The position numbers and the translations under genes were made by a program. A stretch of 64,000 nucleotides of DNA from CAILDB01 sp049695975 (GTDB taxonomy: Bacteria > Patescibacteriota > Minisyncoccia > Phycocordibacterales > GWA1-40-21), in assembly GCA_049695975.1 (NCBI GenBank), contig JBAVTE010000012.1, forward strand, positions 1-64,000. The letters are read 5' to 3'. This document shows positions 1 through 9,002 of the stretch, one piece after another (position 1 is the stretch's first letter; the number at the start of each line of letters is the position of its first letter). The notes under the pieces are model-generated. The model was given only the letters and a program-made list of their open reading frames with translations, was not told the origin of the DNA and searched no databases.

Positions 1-357
1 CTTCATGAGCTTGACGGCATTGTCTTGGGCAATCTTTCCATTTGCACTCGCCACAAAAGTTTCCCACTGTCTGATAATATCAGGGTCTTTTATTTGTCTA
101 ACACTGTCTTCGAGAGCAACTCGATCATTAAAAGAAATAGCTTTGCCTTCTGAATTTAGAACCACATCAATAAAAAGTTTAAGAAATTTGGATGACTGAA
201 TCCTAATAGTAGTATTGGATGTTTGTTCTATATTTTGATGTATTATATTTTCAGTATACTGAATACTAAAAAAGATATTACCGGCGACCAAAATAATCAT
301 AAGGCAATTCGAAAGTAAGCGCGTTTTATCTAGTACTCCTGATTCAAATCTAAACAT
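1..357 (-). CDS. Partial membrane-anchored protein, C-terminus off the left edge
   Basis: An open frame of 119 codons runs from an ATG at 357 to the first base of the window without a stop, so the gene continues outside. Residues about 14-34 form one hydrophobic segment (LLSNCLMIILVAGNIFFSIQY) preceded by a short charged N-terminus, which fits a signal anchor. The remainder is soluble and polar and would lie outside the membrane. No family is recognised. There is no clear Shine-Dalgarno sequence before the ATG. A bidirectional hairpin at 471-499 separates it from the S-layer-like gene, so it probably has its own promoter in the AT-rich 358-420 stretch. The start and the membrane segment are seen directly; the function is unknown. 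Confidence 0.6.
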   Translation of the reverse strand, partial: MFRFESGVLDKTRLLSNCLMIILVAGNIFFSIQYTENIIHQNIEQTSNTTIRIQSSKFLKLFIDVVLNSEGKAISFNDRVALEDSVRQIKDPDIIRQWETFVASANGKIAQDNAVKLMK

Positions 358-470
358 GTAATTTAAGAAATTAATAACTAATTGAATTATATTATATCAT
401 AATATAATCAATACAAAACTCTATCTCCTTGTCTCCGGAGGCGAAGCCTTCGTAAGGCACTTTTAGCAAA

Positions 471-499
471 ACAAAAACCGCCCAGAGGGCGGTTTTTGT
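471..499. terminator. Intrinsic terminator, bidirectional
   Basis: A perfect 13-bp stem (acaaaaaccgccc / gggcggtttttgt) has a 3-nt loop and A/T tails on both sides. It lies 46 bp past the stop of the S-layer-like gene (minus strand) and would terminate that transcript. Confidence 0.85.
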
Positions 500-544
500 A
501 AACCATTCGTCAGTCTTTTAAAGGACTAGCGAATCACAAGTAGT

Positions 545-3500
545 TTAGTAAGAAGTGACGGCTACGTTTGTTGGATATCCGTAGATCATTGCACCTGTTG
601 TGGTGGCGTTTCCATTAACGTCAGTCCACACGAAGTTTGCAGATGAACCAAGGGTTGTTCTGATGGTATCAAGTGACAAGTTAGCATTGGTCAAAGTAAC
701 ATTTTTGTAAATACTGAATGTTACTGAAGAACCAGCTGCGATGTCATAACCATTTGTAATGGTCAATGTACCAGTAACAGCTGTTGTTGTACCAACTGTT
801 GCAGCGAAACCGTCAGTTATAGCGATATTTGAAGATCCAACTTTTACAGTTGTTGTAGTAGCTGATGAACCAGAACCTGTCATAATCTGAGACAAAGGAA
901 TTGCATTCACCTTGATAGGACCCTTTGCATCGGCTGATATGGTGATTCTAGCAACTTCTACTACTCCTCCTCCACCAACTGTGGTGTCTGAGGCATTTGC
1001 AAGAGTAATTGTTGGTTTGGAACTTACAATTGTCATCCAATTGTTGTTTGTTGTAACCAAGTTGTTGTTAGCTGTTGTAGCTCCAACTGTTGTTTCTGTG
1101 TTACCTGTCTTGTATTTGAATCCGTTCATAGTAAGACCGATTGTCTTACCTGTTGTGACTCCTCCAATACCGACAGTGTTGAATGTAGCAGTGACTGGAA
1201 GGTTATAACCAGCATATCCTGTAGGGACTGTTATGTTAAGACCTGTAGCAGTAACTAATCCACCAACCACTGGGAAGGTTGCCCCTCCGACGGTAACTGA
1301 TGTGATAGCAGCATCACCTGCGACAACTGATGAACCAGTTGCATTGAAGTAAATTTCTTCAATTATAGCTGCATTATTGTTAGAAATAAAGTTGAAGTAA
1401 GCGATCACTGATGATGTTCCTCCTACGACAAACTGAGCATCAGGTGTATATCCTGAACCAGTCTTCAAGGTAGGTGTATCAAGTGAACCTGATCCGACAG
1501 TGACTGTCTGACCTGTGGCTGAACCGCTAACTGTAGCGTTGCTGTTTACACCATAACCTGTAGCGGTCAATGTTGTAGAAGCAGTATTTGTAACACCTAC
1601 TGATGTTACTTGCGTACCAGCAGCGACTGAAGAAGTGATGACCGGTGCGGCTGTTGTAGCAGCAACGGCTGTAAGATTCATCCATGTACCTACATCAGAA
1701 GCCGTAACAATAGCGGCAACAGATGAACTAGCATTTATAGCTGCTGTCAAACCTGCGGTAACATTTGCAACCGTGGCGGCAGTAGCTGTGTAGCTAATTG
1801 ACAATCCAGAGACAACTACTGTAAATACGTTCCCAATAGTTATGCTTCCGGCTGGAGTGACCCTTACTACCTGATAACCTGCTGCGGTAGCAGCGGCTCC
1901 ACCAGCGAGTGCAGCGACATTGGCTGTCGTTGAAGCGGCTGTTGAACTCAAAGTAACAGTGTTGGTATTTTTGTTATTAGCAGTAATCAACACTACAGTT
2001 GTTGTACCGGCCAAGTTTGATGCTGTAACTGTTCCGTTAACATTGTTGTTAGCGTTGATAGCATTGATCAAACCTGTAGCGATATCAGTGGTTGTGGCTG
2101 CTGAAGCAGCAACTGTATACGAAGATGGATAACCAGCGATGGTTATAGAGTATACCTGACCGATTACAGATGTTGTTGTAGTTTCAATACTAACTGTACC
2201 AGTAGCATAAGCACCTGCAACTGCCGTAACTCCTGCTGTTGTTGTTGACTGAGTCAAAGTTCCGGTTGTTGTGTTGGCTGCGTTTGTTGTTCCAGAAACT
2301 GCACCGACATCTGCATAGACATCGATAATTTGTGAACTATTTGCTGGAATTGTGAAGTTGGTTGAGAAATTGTTTGATGCCTGTGGGGCAATCGGCGTAG
2401 TTGGACTCTGACCAGCGACTGCTATATACAAGTTTGACAAACTTGTTGCATATGGAAGTGTACCTCCAAGTGCGACTGTCAAAGATGTAACTTTAGCTGC
2501 CTCTGATGAGTTTGTCTGAAGAATGAAGGAACCGATCTTTTGTCCTGTTGTATTTGCAACAGTTGTGTAATCAGCTACAGATGCATTCTTTGCAACTACA
2601 ACTCCTACTCCAGATACGGTCATTGTAGGACCTGTAATAGCTGAAGATGGAACTGTGGTCAAAGTTGATGAGTATGAACCTTGAGCGTTGGAAGTGTAAC
2701 CTGTCAAGGTAGCAATAACTGTTGTACCTGTGGCAAAGTTTGTACCAGCATTCTTAAGATCACCTCTGATTTCAAGAGCGACTGTAGTACCAGCTGGGAT
2801 AATAAGTGATGAACCCAAGCTGTAAAGTTTGGCTACGTTGGCAGTGACTGATTGTGTGCTTCCGATTTGAACACCGTTAGCATACAAAGCAATATTGTCT
2901 GTAGTTCTATTTACAGTAGCATAGATGTAAGAAATTTTTTCATCTTCACCATATGCTTTCATTGTGTATCTAGCCAAAGGAACATTTGTGGAACCAGCAA
3001 CGACATTCTGTGAACCCAATGTTGAGTCCAAAGTAACGGTGACTGAACCATTTGTAATAGTAACTGTTCCTGTTGTAGCTGGGATACCAGATGAAGCAGC
3101 AATTCCTACATTGTAGCTTGAGTCAATGACTGCAAGGTCTGCAATGTTTTGTAGAGAAACGCTGAATGTTCTTCCTGAACCATTCATAACATCTGCTCTA
3201 ACTTCGAGTGTTCTATTGCTATCAATCTTGTAAGGAGCTGCGGAAAGATCAAAAGTGATCATTCCATTTGAATCAACTCCTGTAGCTGAAGCAACTTGAA
3301 TACCAGAAGCATAAAGCTTTATGTTCTGAAGTGAGTTTGAAGGAATTGAACCGATAACTTTGAAAGCAACGCTTTTTAGGTTGATCGCTCTTGTTGAAAC
3401 TGTAAGAGGAGCTGACCAAATTGTTGAATTCAATGTACCGGCCTGAACAGTAACACCTGTTTGTGTGGTAGTAGCTGGTGAGGTAACTGTACCGATTGTA

Positions 3501-4429
3501 ACGCCAGCAATATCTGAAGCGAGGAAGATGCTCATAGTAGCACCGGAGATTGGAAGTGAAGCATTCAAGGTTACATTTGATGTAACTCCTGTAAGTGCAA
3601 CAACGACCTGTTGTCCGTTTGTAGCTGAAGCAATATCAGCTTTCACAGCAATAGTATATGAAGAATTTGCTGGAACTGTGAACAAACCATTTCCTGCGTT
3701 GAATGTGATTTTACCAGATGAAACTGAAGCTGCATCTGTCAATCTCATTGCACCGTTGTAAAGGTATACATTTGAGAGAGATGTATCTGATGACACACCG
3801 AGTCTTGCAAATGATACATTTGTAACGACGGCTGGAGTAGCTGTGTTGTTGGTGAATGTGAATTCAGCAAGATCAGCAGCTGCTTGACCAGCAACGATTG
3901 CGCTAGCCATAGGTGATGAAGCAGCCAAAGTGACTGCCAAATCTGTACCTGTGGTTGTCGCTCCACCGTCTGCTGTGACGTTTCCGTTTCCTGTGGCTGT
4001 GTTTACAGAAGCAATTTTGGCTCTTGTGATAGCACCAAAATAACCTGCTGCTGGTTTAATACCATTAGCCAATTGGAATTTGATAAGAGCAGCTTTTGTT
4101 ACTCCTCCAAAATAACCTAAAGGATAGCCTGAAGCCATATATCCCCCTCCGATCAACATATTTTGAAGTGCTGTAACATCGTCACCCTTAGCACCTAATT
4201 GAAGATCTCTTGTAAAGTTGTAACCTGAAGTAGCTGTGACTGTGGTTGCACCTAGTGCAGCTTGAGCAGCAGCGACTTTGTCTGGAGCGATAACACCAGC
4301 AGCGATAAGCAAGTTCATTAATTCACTTGCTGTCAAAGCTTTGGCGCTTCCTACTCCGACCACCAATGATAGAACCATTGTCAATCCGACAATAGCTGAA
4401 ACCAATGATGTCATTGTTTTTTTACTCAT
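545..4429 (-). CDS. S-layer-like giant surface protein with peptidoglycan-binding domain
   Basis: 1294 residues. The N-terminus is a signal peptide (hydrophobic core near residues 8-28, likely cut after GSAKA). A small helical segment follows, then a PG_binding_1-like domain at about residues 70-135 (LGAKGDDVTALQNML, GYFGGVTKAALIKFQ, GYFGAITRAKI). The rest is a very long Thr/Ala/Val/Ser-rich beta-type region with few charges and no cysteine that I could find. Two related units around residues 750-855 and 860-960 look like a tandem duplication (IGxVYSITI and IGNVFTVVV starts, each with a later DIATGL/NVTAGL helix). Composition, export and cell-wall anchoring fit the abundant cell-surface proteins often found in Parcubacteria; an S-layer role is inference. 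Monocistronic, followed by the terminator at 471-499. Upstream is a 788-bp gene-free stretch. A 7-codon reading frame preceded by AAGGAG (about 4435-4465) ends just before the ATG. Confidence 0.8.
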   Translation of the reverse strand: MSKKTMTSLVSAIVGLTMVLSLVVGVGSAKALTASELMNLLIAAGVIAPDKVAAAQAALGATTVTATSGYNFTRDLQLGAKGDDVTALQNMLIGGGYMASGYPLGYFGGVTKAALIKFQLANGIKPAAGYFGAITRAKIASVNTATGNGNVTADGGATTTGTDLAVTLAASSPMASAIVAGQAAADLAEFTFTNNTATPAVVTNVSFARLGVSSDTSLSNVYLYNGAMRLTDAASVSSGKITFNAGNGLFTVPANSSYTIAVKADIASATNGQQVVVALTGVTSNVTLNASLPISGATMSIFLASDIAGVTIGTVTSPATTTQTGVTVQAGTLNSTIWSAPLTVSTRAINLKSVAFKVIGSIPSNSLQNIKLYASGIQVASATGVDSNGMITFDLSAAPYKIDSNRTLEVRADVMNGSGRTFSVSLQNIADLAVIDSSYNVGIAASSGIPATTGTVTITNGSVTVTLDSTLGSQNVVAGSTNVPLARYTMKAYGEDEKISYIYATVNRTTDNIALYANGVQIGSTQSVTANVAKLYSLGSSLIIPAGTTVALEIRGDLKNAGTNFATGTTVIATLTGYTSNAQGSYSSTLTTVPSSAITGPTMTVSGVGVVVAKNASVADYTTVANTTGQKIGSFILQTNSSEAAKVTSLTVALGGTLPYATSLSNLYIAVAGQSPTTPIAPQASNNFSTNFTIPANSSQIIDVYADVGAVSGTTNAANTTTGTLTQSTTTAGVTAVAGAYATGTVSIETTTTSVIGQVYSITIAGYPSSYTVAASAATTTDIATGLINAINANNNVNGTVTASNLAGTTTVVLITANNKNTNTVTLSSTAASTTANVAALAGGAAATAAGYQVVRVTPAGSITIGNVFTVVVSGLSISYTATAATVANVTAGLTAAINASSSVAAIVTASDVGTWMNLTAVAATTAAPVITSSVAAGTQVTSVGVTNTASTTLTATGYGVNSNATVSGSATGQTVTVGSGSLDTPTLKTGSGYTPDAQFVVGGTSSVIAYFNFISNNNAAIIEEIYFNATGSSVVAGDAAITSVTVGGATFPVVGGLVTATGLNITVPTGYAGYNLPVTATFNTVGIGGVTTGKTIGLTMNGFKYKTGNTETTVGATTANNNLVTTNNNWMTIVSSKPTITLANASDTTVGGGGVVEVARITISADAKGPIKVNAIPLSQIMTGSGSSATTTTVKVGSSNIAITDGFAATVGTTTAVTGTLTITNGYDIAAGSSVTFSIYKNVTLTNANLSLDTIRTTLGSSANFVWTDVNGNATTTGAMIYGYPTNVAVTSY

Positions 4430-4807
4430 ATTTTATAATTGTAATTTATAATCCATTTACTCCTTACTAATAAAACTAATAATGTGGAGCGGATTATTTT
4501 TCTTTTCGTTTGTACAATCTGGTTTGATATGATCTCCGCAGATAAAGCAAAAAACTTCGACTAAAAATTTAATGCAAAGACAAACAACTCGTCTCTAAAC
4601 TTCAAACACAAAAAAATAATTAAATAAATAATTAAATAAATAATAATTTATTTTGCATCCAAAGCCGACACACTACCGACGAAAATAATGTATCTTGAAT
4701 ACTATTTTTTTCTTCCCATATTTCTCCGTTAAAAACGGAGTTCGACACAAGTAGAAAAAATTAGTTGTCTAAATTAAAACTGACATTCTTTCATTCTGAA
4801 TATTTGA

Positions 4808-5005
4808 TTGTCAAAGTTCTCGACCTTGCTGACAACCGAGCTTTGAGCGAAGCTCAATCTTGCAAGAAAAACTGTAACAAGGATATAGTATAAACCACTA
4901 AAAGTGGCGTAACTCTATCCTTAGCGTCTATTATATATTTTTGCAAACAAACAAGCAAAAACATAATCTGTGGATAACTTTAAAGAGGCCCGTAAGGCCT
5001 TTTTT
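4808..5005 (+). ncRNA. Candidate structured RNA ending in an intrinsic terminator
   Basis: Five consecutive stems lie within about 200 nt. They are ttgtca/tgacaa (4808-4813 with 4830-4835), gagctt/aagctc (4838-4843 with 4850-4855), aaggata/tatcctt (4879-4885 with 4916-4922, enclosing ccac/gtgg at 4895-4907), tttttgc/gcaaaaa (4938-4944 with 4955-4961), and aggcc/ggcct (4986-4990 with 4996-5000). The last is followed by six T's, a terminator that points along the plus strand although no plus-strand gene precedes it. This fits a short non-coding RNA. A leader element read on the minus strand toward the S-layer-like gene is the alternative. I recognise no known RNA family. Confidence 0.4.
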
Positions 5006-5087
5006 GTTTTCCATAGATTGAGGGCATTGTTACATAAATTAGGATATAAAGCAAACAAATTGAAGAGTCAGGATAGAATAGACTTTA

Positions 5088-5179
5088 AAAGGACTGGAAT
5101 GTTCAAATTTTAAGAGTCTGGTTGAGGCCATCATAAGGCCGACCCGAGGACCTTAAAATTTGAACACCCCCAGTCCTTT
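5088..5179. terminator. Long palindrome downstream of the winged-helix gene
   Basis: The outer stems are aaaggactgg/ccagtccttt and tgttcaaattttaag/cttaaaatttgaaca. They enclose an inner hairpin whose ggcc/ggcc stem has loop atcataa on the plus strand (TTATGAT on the minus strand). It lies 38 bp past the stop of the minus-strand gene at 5218 and probably acts as its terminator. The same TTATGAT loop with a different stem occurs in the terminator at 26516-26560. Confidence 0.6.
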
Positions 5180-5217
5180 CGTAACATAATAGTTAAAAAA
5201 TAGTTTAAAAGACATTT

Positions 5218-6054
5218 CTAAACCAACGAATATTTACTCCACCTTCTCACTCCCTCTTTCTTTAATATTCCTTTGGTCATAAGGGCTATAAGCTCCCTTT
5301 GAATAGTCTTTTCACTGCAATCTCTAATGCGCACCGCAAAATCTTTTATTGTTAAAATTTTATCCTTTTTAAGCATCGCAATAATAACTTCCTGCCTATC
5401 ATTTTTGTCTTTTATGATTTCTAGATGTCCTTTGGATTTTTGCTGAGTGTTATTATAAAGTACTCTGTCTTTGATACTGTCCTTTATATCTTTTTGGACA
5501 TTTTCCCTATTATCAAAAGACTCCCCTGCTGTAATTATATTTTTGAAAAAAGAAATATTATTGAAATCACCTTCTTTAATATCCCCACCTACCGCAAAAA
5601 AATCTTGGTTGAAAATTTGTGATTGTGAACTACTCTTTGACCATGTTTTTAAGAGTATTTCTGTCACTTTATTTATTTCTTCAAGTAAAATATCGGCGTT
5701 CATATTTGAAACACCTCCAATATTTCTAACCAAATTTATAAGAAAGGATATATTTGTAAAATGTTTTAAAAGAATGATTGAAAATTGATCTGAATTAGTA
5801 TTTCTATGAGACACATTGAGAGCATCTTTTAAAAGTGTATTGGCGATATCTTTGATAGCAAACTTTGCAGGTTCTGTATCGGACAAAAATCCGCTTATGA
5901 TATAAAGCGCTGTAACTATTCTTTCTGTCTTTTTGAATACAAAATAATTGATATTATCATTATGAAAAATAACCCTTTGAATAGCATTTGTTATTGGGCT
6001 ATTTTCTACAGGGTTTGATTGGCTTATTTTTGAAATTTTTGTATTCTCTTCCAT
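5218..6054 (-). CDS. Winged-helix (DeoR-like HTH) domain protein, function unknown
   Basis: 278 residues. The first about 210 residues are mostly helical and match no family I recognise. The last about 65 residues (EVIIAMLKKDKILTIKDFA, CSEKTIQRELIALMTKGIL, KKEGVRRWSKYSL) look like a helix-turn-helix plus wing of the DeoR type, ending in the usual R-x-x-x-Y wing strand. It is therefore likely to bind DNA, possibly as a regulator whose N-terminal part senses or dimerises. It is monocistronic, between the long palindrome at 5088-5179 and the divergent ftsK gene. Its leader contains a gtctttt/aaaagac hairpin near 6070-6090. The DNA-binding role is inferred from the C-terminal pattern only. Confidence 0.7.
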   Translation of the reverse strand: MEENTKISKISQSNPVENSPITNAIQRVIFHNDNINYFVFKKTERIVTALYIISGFLSDTEPAKFAIKDIANTLLKDALNVSHRNTNSDQFSIILLKHFTNISFLINLVRNIGGVSNMNADILLEEINKVTEILLKTWSKSSSQSQIFNQDFFAVGGDIKEGDFNNISFFKNIITAGESFDNRENVQKDIKDSIKDRVLYNNTQQKSKGHLEIIKDKNDRQEVIIAMLKKDKILTIKDFAVRIRDCSEKTIQRELIALMTKGILKKEGVRRWSKYSLV

Positions 6055-6279
6055 ATGTATTATTTAATGTCTTTTAAAAAAAGACTCCTTAATTTAAATA
6101 TGTCTTTTATAGTTGTCTGATAGAAATCATTAAGGACGAAGAACTTTCTGTCTATTATATATCGGACAAAAAAGTTGTAAAGCTTCTATTTGGTAGATTA
6201 TCATAGTTATATATAAAAGTCAATAGAGGTCAAAGGGCCAAATAATAATCCAGAAACTTTTTATATTATTAATTTTTGA

Positions 6280-6291
6280 TATAATTGTTAG
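6280..6291 (+). promoter_or_regulatory. Leaderless ftsK promoter
   Basis: A perfect TATAAT is separated by 6 nt (tgttag) from the ATG of ftsK, so the predicted transcription start coincides with the A of the start codon. No ribosome binding site is possible. The -35 region is weak (T-rich). Confidence 0.6.
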
Positions 6292-8598
6292 ATGAAAGAT
6301 TCAAAATCATCCCAGAAAAAAGGAGCTAAAAAAGATTTTATAACCGGACTGAAAAACGAAACCAAGCAGGGTATTTTTGCAATAATGTTTTTCGTAATTG
6401 CCATATTATTTTCTCTGGCTCCACTTCAGAAAGCTGGTGTAGTCGGAGAAAAAACTTATACAATTTTTTCCTATCTTTTAGGAATAGGATACTTCCTCAT
6501 TCCCATACTCTTTTTAATGCTAAGTATTTCTTTTTTGTTAAACGAAGAAAGAGTTTTAAATAAACTAAAAATTACTGGCGGAATCCTTTTTTTTATTTCA
6601 AGTCTTGGAATCATAGACGCTATCTCACGCACATACTTTGTAGTAGCAAAAGGAGGGCTTCTCGGAAAGTTTATTTCACTCCCTTTATTAAAACTTTTTG
6701 GATTGTCTGCAACTCTTGTCATACTTATCGCGGTTTTAATAATTTCTATACTTGTACTTTTTGAAACAAAATTTACTATTGATACAATTTTCTTTTGGAG
6801 AAGGTGGAAAAAGAATAGAGATGAAGATGAGGATGAAAATGAAGAAGAAATTGAGGATGAAGATAATCTAAAAGAAAAGGTAAAGGATGCTGAAAAAAGA
6901 AGAGATAAAGAAATTGAGAAAGAAGAAAAAGAAAACGAATCATTAAAGAAAAAAGTACAGAAAGCAATAAATATAAAAAAGGGAGACGAAGAAGAGGATT
7001 TTAAAATATCAAATAGAGCATCTATCATCGGGACTTACGCTCCCCCACCACTCGACCTACTTTCCACAGACAAAGGAAAGCCAGGTGTTGGAGACATCAA
7101 AGCAAATGCAAATATTATAAAAAGGACTTTGCAAAATTTTGGCATTGATGTAGAGATGGATGAAATTTCTGTCGGGCCGTCTGTCACGAGATATGCTTTA
7201 AAACCCGCTGAAGGTATCAAGGTTGCTCGCATATTAGGTCTTCAAAATGACCTCTCACTCGCACTAGCTGCTCACCCTCTTCGTATAGAAGCACCTATCC
7301 CAGGTAAGTCCCTCGTCGGCATTGAAATACCAAACACTATAAAATCCATGGTTGGACTAGGATCTCTCGTAGGATCGGAGGAATTTCAAAACTCAGAGAA
7401 ACCACTTTTGGTATCACTTGGTAAAGGCATTTCTGGAAAACTCCATTTTTCAAATCTAGCAAAAATGCCTCACCTACTCATAGCTGGAGCTACTGGCTCC
7501 GGAAAGTCTGTCACTATTCACACTATTATTACTTCCCTCTTGTACAGAAATTCACCACAAGACCTAAAGTTTATAATGATAGACCCAAAGAGAGTTGAAC
7601 TTACCCTTTACAACAAAATCCCTCACCTACTCACCCCTGTCATCACAAATGCAAAAAAGACTATTTTAGCTCTCAAGTGGGCAGCCAAAGAAATGGATCG
7701 CAGATACGATGTACTCGAAGGAAAAGCCGTAAAAGATATAGACTCCTATCACAAAAATATTCTTGCGCCTGAATTAAAGAAAATTAATGAACTTCAGGAA
7801 AACAAAAAATTCAATCCTGAAATACATAAAATTCCAGAAACAATGCCTTATATAGTGGTCGTTGTCGACGAACTTGCCGATATTATGATGTCGTATCCAA
7901 GAGAACTTGAAAGCGCTATAGTTCGACTCGCACAAATGAGTCGTGCAGTTGGGATCCATCTTATTCTTTCTACCCAGAGACCTTCTGTGAATGTCATTAC
8001 AGGTCTTATCAAAGCAAACATTCCTGCAAGAATTGCCCTACAAGTTGTTTCTCAGATAGATTCTCGAACAATTCTCGACACAATGGGGGCAGAAAAGCTT
8101 CTAGGGGCTGGAGATATGCTTTATCTCGGTGGCGAAATGTCAAAACCTGTCAGAATTCAGTCCGCATTTGTCACAGAAAATGAAGTGAAGGCAGTTACAA
8201 AATATCTTTCAACTACTTATCAAGATGAATTACCAGAAATTATTTCTTTAACAGAAACAGCCAACGAAAAAGGAGATATTTTTGATGCAACGATTGAAGA
8301 TGATGAAGATGAAGATGATGATACTCTATATGAAGAAGCCAAAGATATAGTTCAAAAAGCAGGTAAAGGTTCGACCTCTTATTTACAAAGAAAACTTCGG
8401 GTAGGATATGCAAGAGCTGCACGACTGATGGATATGCTTGAAGAAAGAGGTGTTATTGGACCAGCTGATGGAGCAAGACCAAGAGAAGTAATAGGTGCAG
8501 TCGGTACAACAGATACAGATATTGATGTTGATGCAGAAAATGTTGAAAAGATAGATGACAAAGAAGAAAATCCAAGTGATTTAGAAAAATTATTATAA
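6292..8598 (+). CDS. ftsK: DNA translocase FtsK/SpoIIIE
   Basis: 768 residues; the septal DNA pump that moves chromosome termini through the closing division site. The N-terminus has four membrane segments (about residues 25-160). It is followed by a very acidic/basic linker (DEDEDENEEEIEDEDN, then EKRRDKEIEKEEKENE), much shorter than the linker of E. coli FtsK. The motor domain has Walker A GATGSGKS near residue 400 and Walker B VVVVDELAD near residue 525, with the SRAVGIHLILSTQRPS segment typical of the family. The C-terminal winged-helix gamma domain (about residues 680-745, SYLQRKLRVGYARAARLMD) is the part that reads polar sequence motifs in known homologues. The start is fixed by the leaderless promoter. 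A small exported-protein gene follows 3 nt after the stop. Confidence 0.95.
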   Translation: MKDSKSSQKKGAKKDFITGLKNETKQGIFAIMFFVIAILFSLAPLQKAGVVGEKTYTIFSYLLGIGYFLIPILFLMLSISFLLNEERVLNKLKITGGILFFISSLGIIDAISRTYFVVAKGGLLGKFISLPLLKLFGLSATLVILIAVLIISILVLFETKFTIDTIFFWRRWKKNRDEDEDENEEEIEDEDNLKEKVKDAEKRRDKEIEKEEKENESLKKKVQKAINIKKGDEEEDFKISNRASIIGTYAPPPLDLLSTDKGKPGVGDIKANANIIKRTLQNFGIDVEMDEISVGPSVTRYALKPAEGIKVARILGLQNDLSLALAAHPLRIEAPIPGKSLVGIEIPNTIKSMVGLGSLVGSEEFQNSEKPLLVSLGKGISGKLHFSNLAKMPHLLIAGATGSGKSVTIHTIITSLLYRNSPQDLKFIMIDPKRVELTLYNKIPHLLTPVITNAKKTILALKWAAKEMDRRYDVLEGKAVKDIDSYHKNILAPELKKINELQENKKFNPEIHKIPETMPYIVVVVDELADIMMSYPRELESAIVRLAQMSRAVGIHLILSTQRPSVNVITGLIKANIPARIALQVVSQIDSRTILDTMGAEKLLGAGDMLYLGGEMSKPVRIQSAFVTENEVKAVTKYLSTTYQDELPEIISLTETANEKGDIFDATIEDDEDEDDDTLYEEAKDIVQKAGKGSTSYLQRKLRVGYARAARLMDMLEERGVIGPADGARPREVIGAVGTTDTDIDVDAENVEKIDDKEENPSDLEKLL

Positions 8599-8601
8599 AA
8601 T

Positions 8602-8949
8602 ATGAGAGATAGAACAATAAAATGTTTTAAAATAGGAATTATTTCAATATGTGCTTTTTTTATACTAGGATATTCTCTGTATGAAGTACAAAAAATAGTA
8701 TCGGGACCAAAAATTTTGTTTACAAGTACTATGAATGGAGCCACTGTCTCCGAATCCCTGGTGACTGTCGCTGGAAACGCAAAAAATATAACAAATATTA
8801 GTCTGAACGACAAAAAGATCTATGTTGATGAAAAAGGAAATTTTAGTGAACAAATTTTACTTTCCTATGGATATAATATTCTATCAATAAAAGCTGAGGA
8901 TAGATTTGGAAAAAAAATAGATAAAACCTTAGAGATGATTTATAAGTAA
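8602..8949 (+). CDS. Small membrane-anchored Ig-like protein
   Basis: 115 residues. One N-terminal membrane segment (IGIISICAFFILGYSLYEV) is followed by a single beta-sandwich-like domain with the pattern GATVSESLVTVAGNAKNIT, LNDKKIYVDEKGNFSEQIL, YGYNILSIKAEDRFGKK. This pattern is typical of the Ig-like/glucodextranase-B type domains found in exported proteins. It starts 3 nt after ftsK, so it is almost certainly translated from the same mRNA and ends at the terminator at 8955-8998. The role is unknown; position suggests an envelope partner of cell division, which is only inference. Confidence 0.75.
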   Translation: MRDRTIKCFKIGIISICAFFILGYSLYEVQKIVSGPKILFTSTMNGATVSESLVTVAGNAKNITNISLNDKKIYVDEKGNFSEQILLSYGYNILSIKAEDRFGKKIDKTLEMIYK

Positions 8950-8954
8950 AAGAT

Positions 8955-8998
8955 AAAAAAATACCCCGTCTACCAATTGGTAGACGGGGTATTTTTTT
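8955..8998. terminator. Strong bidirectional intrinsic terminator
   Basis: A perfect 14-bp stem (ataccccgtctacc / ggtagacggggtat) has the 4-nt loop aatt and A7/T7 tails. It serves the converging ftsK operon (plus) and cold-shock gene (minus). Confidence 0.95.
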
Positions 8999-9002
8999 GA
9001 GA

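Larger units (their letters stand above)
4430..5217. other. Gene-free 788-bp stretch between the S-layer-like gene and the winged-helix gene
   Basis: No convincing reading frame is seen on either strand. The stretch holds the AT-rich leader of the S-layer-like gene (4430-4600), a small hairpin at 4724-4740 (ctccgtt/aacggag), a cluster of hairpins ending in a plus-strand terminator (4808-5005), and a long palindrome (5088-5179) just past the winged-helix gene. One perfect DnaA-box-like 9-mer (tgtggataa) lies near 4971, but single copies also occur inside genes of this window, so it is not evidence of an origin. Confidence 0.7.

Noticed and set aside
3465..3761. 98-codon plus-strand frames within the S-layer-like gene
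   Set aside because: Antisense shadows caused by the biased Thr/Ala/Val codons of the large gene.
4971..4979. Perfect DnaA box (tgtggataa) in the large gene-free stretch
   Set aside because: Single copy; the same 9-mer occurs inside the M16 peptidase gene (about 12998) and near 38881. No dnaA/dnaN, no box cluster, so not an origin.
6471..7028. 185-codon open frame on the minus strand inside ftsK
   Set aside because: Low-complexity Ser/Phe-rich shadow of the acidic/basic ftsK linker; ftsK on the other strand is certain.
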